Below, one piece after another: positions 39,389-47,818 of a stretch of 64,000 nt of DNA; positions within the stretch are counted from its first letter, which is position 1; every line of letters starts with the position of its first letter. The position numbers were made by a program, and so were the translations under genes. The stretch is from Lacimicrobium alkaliphilum (GTDB lineage: Bacteria > Pseudomonadota > Gammaproteobacteria > Enterobacterales > Alteromonadaceae), in assembly GCF_002591895.1 (NCBI RefSeq), contig NZ_NISX01000006.1, positions 1 through 64,000 of the forward strand. The letters are read 5' to 3'. The notes under the pieces are model-generated. The model searched no databases and was not told the DNA's origin. It worked only from the letters and a program-made list of their open reading frames with translations.

Positions 39389-40615
39389 ATGAAATTTCCG
39401 ACAACAGCATTATTGTTGATGTTGCCTTTGCTGGTGTTAGCCTTGCCCGTGACCGGCTCTCAGACTGAGCACGTCGCCGGCGAGGATCCTGTAACCGGGC
39501 AGATACAATATGTGTGCCCGATGCATAGTCATATCGTTAAAGATCACCCCGGGCAATGTCCCATCTGCGGTATGGATCTGGAGCCTGTCATACGTTCAGT
39601 GGGCTCAGATGATAATCAGGGGCAGATTACAGTCAGCGGCCAGATGCAACAGGCCATGTCGCTGGTTACTGAGCCGGTGCGTCGGGATGATTTGTGGAAA
39701 TATATCCAGACCCTGGGCACGGCCACCTTTGATGAGGCCGATATCAGCCATATTCACCCCCGGGTGTCCGGCTGGCTGGAATCACTGACCCCTCATGCGG
39801 TAGGTGAGCCGGTCGAAAAGGGCGAGCTGTTATTTACTTTGTACTCCCCTGAGCTGGTAGTGGCTCAGGATGATTATTTGCAGGTGCTGCAACACAACAA
39901 TGGCCGGAATCAGCAGCGCATGTTGCAGCAGGGGCGATTGCGTCTAAAGCTGTTGGGTATCGATGATGAGGTGATTAAACAACTCGAAGATACCGGCCAG
40001 TCTCTTTATACCGTGCCCTTTTATGCGAAGCGCTCAGGCGTGATCACCGAGCTGAATGTGCGACATGGAATGTATGTGACCCCGGACATAGAAATGCTCG
40101 CCATTGCTGATTTGAGTAAACTGTGGGTGATTGCCGATGTTTTTGAGAACCAGTTTGACTGGCTCGAAGAGGGCCGCCCGGCCAGTATTCATTTTTCCGG
40201 AATCGGTGTGCATGATGCCGAGGCCACCATTGATTATATTTACCCTCAGTTAGACCCGGTGACCCGCAGCCTTAAAGTCAGGCTGAAGCTGGATAATCCG
40301 CTACGACGCATCAAAGCAGGGATGACAGCCAGGGTGGAGATTTTTGGCGGGCCCCTCCGCGATGTGCTGGTGGTCAGCTCGTCGGCGGTGATCCGCGGCG
40401 CGGATTCAGATCGGGTAGTAGTACAGACCGACGACAACGCGTTCGCGGTACGCAGGGTAGAAACCGGTATGCAGGCCCAGGGTAAAACCGAAATTCTGCA
40501 TGGACTCTCAGAAGGTGAGCGGGTGGTGACCTCCGGGCAGTTTCTGCTGGACTCCGAAGCCAGTCTTGCTGGTGGATTGGGTCGTCTTGATGCCGATCCC
40601 CATGCAGGCCACTAA
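39389..40615 (+). CDS. cusB: CusB-type periplasmic adaptor with heavy-metal-binding domain
   Basis: Membrane-fusion subunit linking the CusA pump to an outer-membrane channel and passing metal to it. 408 aa from ATG 39389 (AGGAG 6 nt upstream). Signal peptide, then a heavy-metal-binding motif YVCPMHSHIV...CPICGMDLEP at about residues 35-65, then barrel-sandwich, alpha-hairpin and beta-barrel domains (PRVSGWLESLTPHAVGEPVE; SPELVVAQDDYLQVLQ; ITELNVRHGMYVTPD). The His-rich C-terminus DADPHAGH may also bind metal. cusA begins 9 nt later. No outer-membrane channel gene (cusC) is in the window. Confidence 0.92.
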   Translation: MKFPTTALLLMLPLLVLALPVTGSQTEHVAGEDPVTGQIQYVCPMHSHIVKDHPGQCPICGMDLEPVIRSVGSDDNQGQITVSGQMQQAMSLVTEPVRRDDLWKYIQTLGTATFDEADISHIHPRVSGWLESLTPHAVGEPVEKGELLFTLYSPELVVAQDDYLQVLQHNNGRNQQRMLQQGRLRLKLLGIDDEVIKQLEDTGQSLYTVPFYAKRSGVITELNVRHGMYVTPDIEMLAIADLSKLWVIADVFENQFDWLEEGRPASIHFSGIGVHDAEATIDYIYPQLDPVTRSLKVRLKLDNPLRRIKAGMTARVEIFGGPLRDVLVVSSSAVIRGADSDRVVVQTDDNAFAVRRVETGMQAQGKTEILHGLSEGERVVTSGQFLLDSEASLAGGLGRLDADPHAGH

Positions 40616-40624
40616 GGAGGCAAT

Positions 40625-43600
40625 ATGTTAGCCAGGCTTATTGCTTTTTGTGTTCGTCAGCGCGCACTGGTATTGCTGCTGATGGCAGCCCTTGCGGTTG
40701 CCGGTTGGCAGGCCATGCGCAGCCTGAATGTGGATGCGATTCCGGATCTGTCCGATGTGCAGGTGATCATCAAGACCCCTTATCCGGGTCAGAGCCCGCA
40801 ATTAGTGGAGCAGCAGGTCACTTACCCGCTGGCCAATATTATGATGGCGGTGCCGGGGGCGAAAACCGTGCGCGGTTTTTCCTTTTACGGCGATTCTTAT
40901 CTGTATCTGATCTTTGAAGACGGTACGGATATTTACTGGGCCCGCTCCCGGGTACTGGAATACCTGAATCAGGCGGCTTCTCAGCTTCCCCCATCGGTGC
41001 AGCCACAGCTTGGGCCCGATGCTTCCGGTGTGGGCTGGGTGTATCAGTATGCCCTTAAAGATAGCAGTAATAGTCTGAATCTGGCTCAACTGAAGAGCCT
41101 GCAGGACTGGTTTTTAAAACAGGAACTGCAGTCGGTGGCCGGGGTGTCAGAAGTGGCCACGGTTGGGGGCATGACTCAGACCTACCAGATAGTGCTGGAT
41201 CCGCTCACACTGGCCAGCTATCAACTGTCTGTTAATGATGTGCTTGAGGCCATACGCAACAATAACGCTGAGGCCGGTGGCGCCAGTATTGAGATGGCCG
41301 AAGCCGAATATATGCTCAGGGCCAAAGGTTATCTGACCGAATTAGAGGATTTTGAAAAAATTCCTTTGGGCAAGCGAAACAGCGCCCGTATTCCGCTGCA
41401 ACTCAAAGATGTGGCCGACATTCGCCTGGGGCCCTCGCTGCGCCGGGGGATTGCTGAGCTCAACGGTGAAGGTGAAGTGGTCGGCGGCATTGTGGTGATG
41501 CGCAGCGGCGAAAATGCCCGCGAGGTGATCGCCAGAGTTAAAGACAAGCTGCAACAGCTGTCCTCATCCTTGCCAGATGGCGTGGAGGTGGTGACCACCT
41601 ATGATCGCTCTGATTTTATCCAGCGCTCCGTAGACAACCTGTCTGACAAGCTGATCATGGAGATGGCCATTGTATCCGTGGTGCTGCTGGTATTTTTGTG
41701 GCATCTGGGCTCGACGCTGGTGGCCATCATTGTGTTGCCACTGGCTTTGCTGATGGCGTTTTTGGTGATGAAAGTGCTGGGGATCAGCGCCAATATTATG
41801 AGCCTTGGGGGCATTGCCATCGCCATCGGTGCGCTGGTGGATGCCGCCATTGTGATGATCGAAAATCTGCATAAGACTCTGGAAAAGTTTGCCGAAAAAC
41901 ACGGCCGCAAACCGGATAAGTCCGAGCACTGGCAACTGGTGATTCAGGCGTCACAACAGGTAGGCCCGGCGTTGTTTCTGACCCTGTTGATTATTACCGT
42001 CAGTTTCTTTCCGGTGTTTGCGCTACAAGGTCAGGAGGGTAGGTTGTTTACGCCACTGGCACTGACCAAGTCATTCGCCATGGCCGCTTCGGCCTTGCTG
42101 GCGGTCACGCTGGTGCCTGTGCTGCTGGGATACTGGGTACGGGGTAATATCGTCCCTGAGCACCGCAATCTGCTGTCCCGCTCACTGATTGCCCTGTACC
42201 GGCCGGTTTTGCGTGCGGTGCTGGCCTTTCCTAAGTTAACCTTGTTGCTTGCTGCTCTGTTGCTGGCGTCTGGTTATTACCCGCTGACACATCTTGGTAA
42301 AGAGTTTATGCCGCAGATCGATGAGGGCGATTTACTCTATATGCCCACCACGCTGCCGGGAGTGAGTGCCGGCAAAGCCGCCCAGCTTCTGCAGCAGACA
42401 GACAGGTTGATCAAACAATTACCTGAGGTGAAAACCGTATTCGGCAAAGTGGGCAGAGCAGAGACCGCCACCGACCCGGCGCCACTGACCATGCTGGAAA
42501 CCACGATTCAGCTGAAACCCAGAGATCAGTGGCGCAAGGGCATGACACTGGAAAAGCTCAAGCAGGAATTACAAAACAAGGTTCAGTTTCCGGGGCTGAC
42601 TAATGCCTGGGTACAGCCGATTAAGACCCGCATCGATATGCTTTCCACCGGCATCAAGACTCCTCTGGGCCTGAAAATATCCGGCCCGGATATGGCGCAG
42701 ATCGAACAGATCGGCCAGCAGGTTGAGAAGCTGCTAAACCAGTTGCCTGCCACCGCATCGGTCTATTCTGAACGGGTTGCCGGTGGCCGTTATCTGGAAC
42801 TGGAGCCTGATCTGAATGCCCTGGCGGAGTACGGCATGAATGTCAGCAAACTGCATGATCTGGTGCGCTACACCATCGGCGGTATGGAAGTGGATCAGGT
42901 GGTCAAAGGTAACGAGCGCTATCCCATTAATCTGCGTTTTGCCAGGCACTGGCGTGATAATCTGGACAAGCTCAGAGAGCTTCCTGTCAGCACCGAGGAG
43001 GGCGCCTATATTCCACTGTCGAAACTCTCAGCACTGGAGATAGTGGAAGGCCCGGCGATGATCAAAAGCGAGAACGCGCGTCCGGTTGGCTGGACCTTTA
43101 TTGATATTCAGGATGTTTCCATCGGCGAATACCTGCAACAGGCCAGAGCGCTGCTGGATAAAGAGTTGCAGTTACCGCCGCGCTACACGGTATCCTGGTC
43201 AGGTCAGTATGAATCACTGCAAAGGGTGGAAGCCAGTCTGGCGAAACTGATTCCGCTGACCTTGCTGATCGTTCTGATCCTGCTGTTTATCACTCTGTCG
43301 AGCTGGAAGCAGAGCCTGGTGGTGATGCTGACCTTGCCGCTGGCGCTGACCGGCAGTCTGTGGTTACTCTGGTATCTGCAGTTTAATCTCTCTGTGGCGG
43401 TGGTGGTGGGCATGATCGCCCTGGCCGGTGTGGTGGCCGAATTCGGGGTGATTATGTACCTGTATCTGAACCACGCCTGGCAGGACCAGCAACTAAAATC
43501 CTTAAGTGGTCTGTACGAGGCCATTATTGAGGGGGCGGTGCAGCGGATCCGGCCTAAGGCCATGACAGTGCTGACGGTGATCGCCAGCCTGCTGCCCATC

Positions 43601-43753
43601 ATGCTGACCACAGGCACCGGCCATGAGGTGATGCAGCGTATCGCCGCGCCTATGCTGGGCGGCATGATACTGGCACCATTGGTGTCATTACTGGTGATCC
43701 CGGTGTTGTTTTATTTAAGCGAGCGACGGGCCGTGGTGCAGAATCAAAACTGA
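40625..43753 (+). CDS. cusA: CusA-type Cu(I)/Ag(I) RND efflux pump
   Basis: Proton-driven trimeric inner-membrane pump of the HME-RND class. 1042 aa with the expected 12 TM helices and two large periplasmic loops. RND signatures: NVDAIPDLSDVQVIIKTPYP, GIAIAIGALVDAAIVMIEN (TM4 proton-relay region) and AGVVAEFGVIMYLYLNH (TM10-11). Methionines in LLYMPTT, APLTMLETT and RIDMLSTGIKTP correspond to the CusA metal-relay triad, supporting monovalent Cu/Ag rather than Co/Zn/Cd. Last gene of the operon; no two-component or MerR-type regulator adjoins it. Confidence 0.95.
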   Translation: MLARLIAFCVRQRALVLLLMAALAVAGWQAMRSLNVDAIPDLSDVQVIIKTPYPGQSPQLVEQQVTYPLANIMMAVPGAKTVRGFSFYGDSYLYLIFEDGTDIYWARSRVLEYLNQAASQLPPSVQPQLGPDASGVGWVYQYALKDSSNSLNLAQLKSLQDWFLKQELQSVAGVSEVATVGGMTQTYQIVLDPLTLASYQLSVNDVLEAIRNNNAEAGGASIEMAEAEYMLRAKGYLTELEDFEKIPLGKRNSARIPLQLKDVADIRLGPSLRRGIAELNGEGEVVGGIVVMRSGENAREVIARVKDKLQQLSSSLPDGVEVVTTYDRSDFIQRSVDNLSDKLIMEMAIVSVVLLVFLWHLGSTLVAIIVLPLALLMAFLVMKVLGISANIMSLGGIAIAIGALVDAAIVMIENLHKTLEKFAEKHGRKPDKSEHWQLVIQASQQVGPALFLTLLIITVSFFPVFALQGQEGRLFTPLALTKSFAMAASALLAVTLVPVLLGYWVRGNIVPEHRNLLSRSLIALYRPVLRAVLAFPKLTLLLAALLLASGYYPLTHLGKEFMPQIDEGDLLYMPTTLPGVSAGKAAQLLQQTDRLIKQLPEVKTVFGKVGRAETATDPAPLTMLETTIQLKPRDQWRKGMTLEKLKQELQNKVQFPGLTNAWVQPIKTRIDMLSTGIKTPLGLKISGPDMAQIEQIGQQVEKLLNQLPATASVYSERVAGGRYLELEPDLNALAEYGMNVSKLHDLVRYTIGGMEVDQVVKGNERYPINLRFARHWRDNLDKLRELPVSTEEGAYIPLSKLSALEIVEGPAMIKSENARPVGWTFIDIQDVSIGEYLQQARALLDKELQLPPRYTVSWSGQYESLQRVEASLAKLIPLTLLIVLILLFITLSSWKQSLVVMLTLPLALTGSLWLLWYLQFNLSVAVVVGMIALAGVVAEFGVIMYLYLNHAWQDQQLKSLSGLYEAIIEGAVQRIRPKAMTVLTVIASLLPIMLTTGTGHEVMQRIAAPMLGGMILAPLVSLLVIPVLFYLSERRAVVQNQN

Positions 43754-43762
43754 CCTTTTGTA

Positions 43763-43795
43763 ATCCCCGATACTGCGAAATAGGGTACCGGGGAT
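43763..43795. terminator. Possible hairpin between convergent cusA and prs-like genes
   Basis: ATCCCCG/CGGGGAT arms (43763-43769/43789-43795) without a T-run. It is the only structure in the 49-nt convergent gap. Confidence 0.35.
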
Positions 43796-43802
43796 CATCA
43801 TC

Positions 43803-44702
43803 TCAGCCGGTCATTTTCTGCAGACACACTTGAATAGCCGGTATAAGTAAAGAGGTGATATCCACGTTATTCGATGAGTGTGGAATAGTATTACAAGTGA
43901 CCAGTTGACCAATGCCGGTTTGTTTCAGCAGTTGATCGGACTGATTGGCAAAGATGCCATGCACTGCTGCGGCATCTATTTTGCTAAAACCTTGTTGTTG
44001 TAACGCTTTGACGGTTTGCACAATCGTCTGACCGCTGGAAATGACATCATCAATAATTACCGCGGTTTTGTGCCTGTGCTGTTGCAGATCCGGAAGGCTG
44101 ATGGTTACATCCCTGTCACCAAAACGTTGTTTTGTACCGATCACATAAGCATGGCCACTGTCTCTGGCAATGGCCTTAACCCACTGTTCACTTTCTTCAT
44201 CGGGCCCCACCAGTAATAATGACGACTTTGGCTTCAGCCAGTCAGCCAGTGCCGGAGCGCCCTGCACGACCACAGAGGGCACTGTGTAAATCTGACCCAG
44301 TGAATGGTAACGGTGCAGGTGCGGATCAACCGTGACCAACCAGTCAATATGTGTCGATAAAGCGCCTGCAAAGACTCTTGAGGTGACCGCTTCACCCTGC
44401 TGAAAACGGATATCCTGGCGCATATAACTAAGATAGGGCACTACAATCCCTACGGAACGACAGCCCAGTTCCCTTAAGGTTTCGGTCAGAAATATTAACG
44501 GCAGGTATTTATCGTTTGGTTGGCACAGGTCAATAAGCACAATGCAATCCCGTTGGCTCACCTGTGTATCAATACGCAGATAACTCTCTCCATCCGGGAA
44601 TAACCGGGTATTAAGTTTGCCGGTCTCGGCATTCAGAACTTCAGGCAGAGACTCTGCCAGTGGATGTGAAGACAGGCTGAAGACAATAGGCGCTGAGGTC
44701 AT
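43803..44702 (-). CDS. Ribose-phosphate pyrophosphokinase-like protein
   Basis: 299 aa PRPP-synthetase homologue. The PRPP-binding loop VIIDDVISSGQTIVQTV is intact, and an upstream VDPHLHRYHSL resembles the divalent-metal/ATP-site segment of Prs (VDLHADQIQG-like). It is shorter than and divergent from housekeeping Prs (about 315 aa), so this is probably a second, specialised enzyme. It overlaps the preceding phosphorylase-like gene by one base (TAATG) and must be co-translated with it. Linked to a nucleotide phosphorylase, a role in converting ribose phosphates released from nucleotides is plausible but inferred. Confidence 0.82.
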   Translation of the reverse strand: MTSAPIVFSLSSHPLAESLPEVLNAETGKLNTRLFPDGESYLRIDTQVSQRDCIVLIDLCQPNDKYLPLIFLTETLRELGCRSVGIVVPYLSYMRQDIRFQQGEAVTSRVFAGALSTHIDWLVTVDPHLHRYHSLGQIYTVPSVVVQGAPALADWLKPKSSLLLVGPDEESEQWVKAIARDSGHAYVIGTKQRFGDRDVTISLPDLQQHRHKTAVIIDDVISSGQTIVQTVKALQQQGFSKIDAAAVHGIFANQSDQLLKQTGIGQLVTCNTIPHSSNNVDITSLLIPAIQVCLQKMTG

Positions 44703-46210
44703 TACTGAGTTTCCTTAATGCTGAAAATCTCGGCCTGTTGATAAAAGGCCATGGCATAGTCCAGTTCTCCCTGTGAATTGCTGTACAAAGTAAACAGAGG
44801 GGCGTCAGTGGTTACCATTTGTCCTACTTTCGTATGCAGGTACAACCCGGCAACCGGACTTGATGGGGCACCGGCCAGTTTTGCCAGTCTGGCCAGCTGA
44901 CGGTTATCGATGGCGTTTATCATGCCATTATGTTCCGCCTTTTCTGTATGTTGGTATTTTGCAGGTGATATTTTTTTCACCTCTCCCTGCGCCTTTATGA
45001 TTCGCTGAAACTGCTTCCAGGCCGCACCACTGTCGAGCAAATCTCTGGCTTTTTCCAGCCCGGATTCCAGACCGCACTGCTCAGCCAGATCAAACAGATG
45101 CGCAGACAGCAATAAGGCTCTGTTACGTAAATCTTGCGGGGCATCGGGTTGATTTTGTAATACAGCGAGCAGGTCCCGTGCTTCCAGCACCGGACCAATA
45201 CCACGGCCTATGGGCTGACTGCCATCGGTGATGACACAACGCACCACCAGAGAGCAGGCTTCGCCAACCTGTTCAAACAATGATATCAGGCGTTCGGCGT
45301 CGGTATGGCTGCGTATTTTGGCTGTTTCTCCCACAGGCACATCAATCACCACATGGGTGGAACCTGCGGCTATCTTTTTAGACAATACCGAGGCGATCAA
45401 CTGGCCTTCGCCATCAAGATCCAGAGCCCGTTCAATACGGATCAGCAAATCATCGGTTGGGCTTAAATTAACCGCTCCTCCCCAGGCAAGACAGGCACCG
45501 TTCTGTGCTACGACGCGGCGTATATCCGATATGGATAAGTTCACATTGGCCATAGTTTCCATGGTGTCGGCGGTACCGGCAGGAGAGGTGATGGCCCGCG
45601 AGGATGTCTTGGGAATAATCAGCCCGCCAGCGCTGGCAATGGAGACCACAATAGGGGTGGTGCGGTTACCTGGTAAGCCGCCAATACAGTGTTTATCGAA
45701 TACTTTCTCATGGTCTGGCCAAGCCAGGCGTTTCCCTGAATTGACCATCGCCAGAGTCAGACCAATGATCTCATTTACATTCAGGCGGCTCCCTGCACAG
45801 ACACTCAGGAAGCTGGCAATTTCTATATCGCTGTAACGGTGCCTACCGATATCCGTGATGATGCCCTGCAGATCATTGTTGGAGAGCCGGTTTCCGAAGA
45901 TTTTTTTTCTTACTGCTGCTAACGACGACACCACAGGAGCCTGGCTGATATCCAGGATGCTCCCTTCTTCAGCCATTAGCCTTTGCATGGCGACTTTCGA
46001 TAATCCGGCATAGCCTTTGGCTAATACCGGGTTATCAACAATGTTAAGGGTGGCGATAATGGACTGTCCGTCGCACTCAAGCAGCAGCCTGGAGTTGGCG
46101 CTGAAACCCTCCGACTGGCAGATTTCACAGTCTTCCCGCATGTAGATGACCGGTTCATGATGGGTATTGATACCCATATCTATGGCCTTGAGGGTATTAC
46201 GCTTTTTCAT
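44702..46210 (-). CDS. Thymidine/AMP phosphorylase-family protein (type 2)
   Basis: 502 aa member of the pyrimidine-nucleoside/AMP phosphorylase family. Its length and extra N-terminal domain (about residues 1-85, including REDCEICQSEGF) match the type 2 putative thymidine phosphorylases and archaeal AMP phosphorylase rather than E. coli DeoA (440 aa). The phosphate-binding region KHCIGGLPGNRTTPIVVSI and TSSRAITSPAGTADTMETMA are conserved. The reaction would be phosphorolysis of a nucleoside or nucleoside monophosphate to the free base and ribose-1-phosphate or ribose-1,5-bisphosphate. Which one cannot be told from sequence alone. Translationally coupled to the PRPP-synthetase-like gene. Confidence 0.85.
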   Translation of the reverse strand: MKKRNTLKAIDMGINTHHEPVIYMREDCEICQSEGFSANSRLLLECDGQSIIATLNIVDNPVLAKGYAGLSKVAMQRLMAEEGSILDISQAPVVSSLAAVRKKIFGNRLSNNDLQGIITDIGRHRYSDIEIASFLSVCAGSRLNVNEIIGLTLAMVNSGKRLAWPDHEKVFDKHCIGGLPGNRTTPIVVSIASAGGLIIPKTSSRAITSPAGTADTMETMANVNLSISDIRRVVAQNGACLAWGGAVNLSPTDDLLIRIERALDLDGEGQLIASVLSKKIAAGSTHVVIDVPVGETAKIRSHTDAERLISLFEQVGEACSLVVRCVITDGSQPIGRGIGPVLEARDLLAVLQNQPDAPQDLRNRALLLSAHLFDLAEQCGLESGLEKARDLLDSGAAWKQFQRIIKAQGEVKKISPAKYQHTEKAEHNGMINAIDNRQLARLAKLAGAPSSPVAGLYLHTKVGQMVTTDAPLFTLYSNSQGELDYAMAFYQQAEIFSIKETQ

Positions 46211-46388
46211 TGGCTTTTATAATCATAAATCCATACTGTAACGAACATATTGATAACGCAGTATAGCGAATAGCATCAGTACATGGTTGATGTGGATCAA
46301 CCGGTTTATTCCAATTGCCCTCACAGGGTATGTGTTATCGCTGTCAGGTCGTATAATGACATGGCTTTTGGCAATTTGATGAATCCGG

Positions 46389-46643
46389 ATGCAGCAACTT
46401 GAGTTTTTCGATATTCCCAGCCCCTGTATTGGCGTCTGCCAGTCAGGTAAGACCGGGTATTGTCTGGGTTGCTATCGTTCCAGAGATGAACGGCTTTACT
46501 GGCATCAACTGGATGATGAGGTAAAAAGGCGTATCATCAAAGCCTGCAACAGACGTAAACGTAAAGCAGAGCTTGCTGCACAGCCTAAGAATGATCAGGC
46601 GAAAATGCGGCAGGGAACGTTGTTTTTGGGAGGTGAGGAATAA
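46389..46643 (+). CDS. DUF1289 small cysteine protein
   Basis: 84 aa. N-terminal motif PSPCIGVCQSGKTGYCLGCYRS with four cysteines, the hallmark of DUF1289 (probable metal or Fe-S binding), then WHQLDDEVKRRIIKACNRRKRK. Function is unknown for the family. Its TAA overlaps the ATG of the HDOD gene by one base. Confidence 0.88.
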   Translation: MQQLEFFDIPSPCIGVCQSGKTGYCLGCYRSRDERLYWHQLDDEVKRRIIKACNRRKRKAELAAQPKNDQAKMRQGTLFLGGEE

Positions 46644-47479
46644 TGCGCAGTGCACAAGACGTAGCCAGGTATGCGGGTCAGTCTTTCGCTTTACCACAAA
46701 GCTGCTCGAAAATACGCAGCCTGCTCGATGATCCCATTACCGATTCAGCAGACATTGCCGATGTGATTGCGCTGGATCCTTCCTTAAGCTCAAAGTTGTT
46801 AAAACTGGCCAACAGCGCGCTGTTCCGCTTCCCTGCGCAGGTTAACTCTATCACCAAGGCGGTCAATGTCATCGGCGGTGAGGCGCTGTATAACCTTGCT
46901 CTGGCCGAAACCGCCAGTTCTGCTTTCCGTCATTTTGCCAATGATGCGGTGGATGTTCGCCGCTTCTGGCAACAGAGTGTGTTTGCCGGCCTTGCTGCCA
47001 AACAACTGGCCCGGGTCAGCAAGGTCAGAGGAAGCGATGAGTATTTTGTCGCCGGTTTATTACATCAGCTCAGCGAGTTGGTGTTAGCAGCCCAGCAGCC
47101 TGAGCGTGTATCAGAATGCAGTAAATATGACGAACAGGAACTGCCCTGGCAGAGACAGCAGCGCTTGCTCGGTTTTACCTACACGCAGTGCTCGGCTTTA
47201 ATTCTGCAACAGTGGCAGCTTCCCAATCAGTTCAGCTATATCATTGAGCATATGCATGATGAGGTTAAAATTGCCTGTGGCAAAGATCTGGCCATTGGTC
47301 ATCTGAGCTTCAGGCTTGCACTTCATATGGTCGATGCCCGTTACAAACTGGATAACCTGCTCTCGCCAGTGGCGTTGAAGAAACTAAAGCTGGAGCCCAC
47401 TGATGTGCAGGACATTATTAAATTTACCCGGATGGATGCCCATAAACTCCTCGCTGTAATGAATCCGGAACTTTTCTGA
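46643..47479 (+). CDS. HDOD domain signalling protein
   Basis: 278 aa with an HDOD domain at about residues 15-210: ADIADVIALDPSLSSKLLKLANSALF near the start, VNVIGGEALYNLALAET, then the partly degenerate HD-like DEYFVAGLLHQLSELVL. HDOD proteins are non-enzymatic relatives of HD-GYP phosphodiesterases and usually take part in signalling to motility or stress systems. There is no receiver or GGDEF domain. Co-translated with the DUF1289 gene. Confidence 0.88.
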   Translation: MRSAQDVARYAGQSFALPQSCSKIRSLLDDPITDSADIADVIALDPSLSSKLLKLANSALFRFPAQVNSITKAVNVIGGEALYNLALAETASSAFRHFANDAVDVRRFWQQSVFAGLAAKQLARVSKVRGSDEYFVAGLLHQLSELVLAAQQPERVSECSKYDEQELPWQRQQRLLGFTYTQCSALILQQWQLPNQFSYIIEHMHDEVKIACGKDLAIGHLSFRLALHMVDARYKLDNLLSPVALKKLKLEPTDVQDIIKFTRMDAHKLLAVMNPELF

Positions 47480-47818
47480 CAATCCGGCAAGATTATCCCC
47501 AGCTTTGCCCTTTCCAGTGAACACAAACTCAGATCTGCCAACCGTGATCTCTATTATGCGAAACTAAACAGTTTACGAGCACAGAGTAGAGAGCGATACA
47601 AATCTTCCTCAGGCAATTGAGAATGGTTCTTATCTTATTCATAAGCTTTATCAATTTTTAAACAACATCATTGCTATTTATATTGGCTATAAGTGATCTA
47701 AAGGTCAGTTAAATTTAATTTTGTGTTTTAAACACTTATAATCCCCCGGTTTAAGTTATCTGTGCACAGATATTTCAATCCTGAGATGTCAGTTGCAGCC
47801 TATTATGAGGACCACATA
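47480..47818. other. Gene-free region upstream of acnB
   Basis: 339 nt without a plausible gene. A-T rich toward acnB, with a candidate promoter and palindrome at 47714-47742; nothing else recognised. Confidence 0.6.
47714..47742 (+). promoter_or_regulatory. Candidate acnB promoter with palindrome in the spacer
   Basis: TTTAAT (47714-47719), 17-nt spacer, perfect TATAAT (47737-47742). The spacer contains the 13-bp palindrome GTGTTTTAAACAC (47723-47735), a possible operator. Confidence 0.5.
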
